From the NCBI GenBank assembly GCA_905196835.1, contig CAJJWN010000047.1, forward strand, positions 1 through 22,172: a stretch of DNA of 22,172 nt, written 5' to 3'. The position numbers and the translations under genes were made by a program. Shown piece after piece: positions 21,917 to 22,172 of this stretch (positions are counted from its first letter, which is position 1; each line of letters starts with the position of its first letter). Origin of the DNA: an uncultured Prevotella sp. (GTDB taxonomy: Bacteria; Bacteroidota; Bacteroidia; Bacteroidales; Bacteroidaceae). The notes below the pieces were generated by a model. The model did no database searches, had not been told where the DNA came from, and saw nothing but the letters and a program-made list of their open reading frames with translations.

Positions 21917-21953
21917 AAGCGGTGGAAAGGCTATTACTTTCCACCGCTTTTTT
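21917..21953 (+). terminator. Rho-independent terminator of tRNA-Pro
   Basis: AAGCGGTGGAAAG pairs perfectly with CTTTCCACCGCTT (13 bp, 7-nt loop), followed by a T-run. It begins 5 nt after the tRNA. Confidence 0.93.
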
Positions 21954-22035
21954 CGTTCCCGGCCGTCCGTTTGGCCGCCGCTTACGCACCGCCTTGCAGC
22001 CATGCGTGCAACGCCTTGACGCCCAACGCTTTATG

Positions 22036-22123
22036 AAAGGCCGCCAATTGCATTGCAAAAGGCCGTCAATTACACGCTAAAAGGCCGCCTTTCGCAGTGC
22101 GAAAGGCGGCCTTTTGTGGTTCA
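22036..22123. repeat. Array 3 of 22-nt tandem units
   Basis: Units start at 22036, 22058, 22080 and 22102 with conserved parts AAAGGCCGCCAATT, AAAGGCCGTCAATT, AAAGGCCGCCTTTC and AAAGGCGGCCTTTT. The last two make an 18-bp perfect stem (22079-22115) around a single central base, so the tip must open into a small loop. The array lies about 80 nt beyond the tRNA-Pro terminator. The rest of the right end (21954-22035 and 22124-22172) shows no gene. Confidence 0.85.
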
Positions 22124-22172
22124 TCCGCAGTTCAGGTGTATGGAATATAAAGCCAATAAGCATATACATCCT

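Noticed and set aside
21632..22036. 134-codon plus-strand frame
   Set aside because: It spans both tRNA genes, so it cannot be a real protein gene.
22036..22123. CRISPR array
   Set aside because: The period is only 22 nt with 8-nt variable parts, units flip orientation, there are four units per site and no cas genes.

Overview
The window reads as a chromosomal segment of a GC-rich member of the Bacteroidales. The evidence is SusC/SusD/SusE-type outer-membrane genes, lipoproteins with acidic residues right after the lipid-bearing cysteine, promoters of the Bacteroidetes TAnnTTTG type in front of both tRNAs, almost no Shine-Dalgarno sequences, and a protein ending in a GIYIxNGKK-type tail. That tail is frequent in Prevotellaceae and relatives, but the genus cannot be fixed from sequence alone. 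Every protein gene is on the minus strand, so transcription runs from high to low coordinates.

The core is a polysaccharide utilization locus (PUL) run by an envelope-spanning sigma/anti-sigma switch. In transcription order it encodes an ECF sigma factor (17842-17297), a FecR-type anti-sigma factor (17265-16339), a DUF4832-like putative glycosidase (16298-14751), a SusC transporter with an N-terminal STN signalling domain (14727-11314), SusD (11297-9570), a SusE-like glycan-binding lipoprotein (9551-7929) and a second DUF4832-like protein that is a predicted surface lipoprotein (7908-6166). A strong terminator (6101-6141) closes this operon. After a hairpin-rich gap comes a second unit: a secreted FAD-dependent oxidoreductase (5641-3761), a GH36-like alpha-galactosidase-type enzyme overlapping it by 4 bp (3764-1698), and a GH2 beta-glycosidase (from 1540, cut by the window edge). 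Upstream of the core lie a secreted double esterase (19855-18497) and a secreted beta-helix protein (21456-19981). The right end carries tRNA-Phe (minus) and tRNA-Pro (plus), each with promoter and terminator.

Likely logic (inference): glycan captured by SusD/SusE passes through SusC; the SusC STN domain signals loading to FecR, which frees the sigma factor to raise expression of the locus. The enzymes point to a galactose-containing, possibly acylated or otherwise decorated glycan, but the substrate cannot be named.

Three things stand out beyond the genes. (1) A 27-nt element, CCTATAYATTT-N11-GCGTC, with identical spacing, lies just upstream of the sigma gene, the FAD oxidoreductase unit and the beta-helix gene; it has the layout of an ECF promoter and may define the regulon. 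(2) Three intergenic regions each hold four tandem units with an exact 22-nt period (about 14 conserved plus 8 variable nt) that fold into long hairpins with compensatory changes. (3) A 60-bp near-perfect inverted repeat with smaller hairpins nested in its arms lies upstream of the sigma gene. A run of eight G within susC is a possible phase-variation site.
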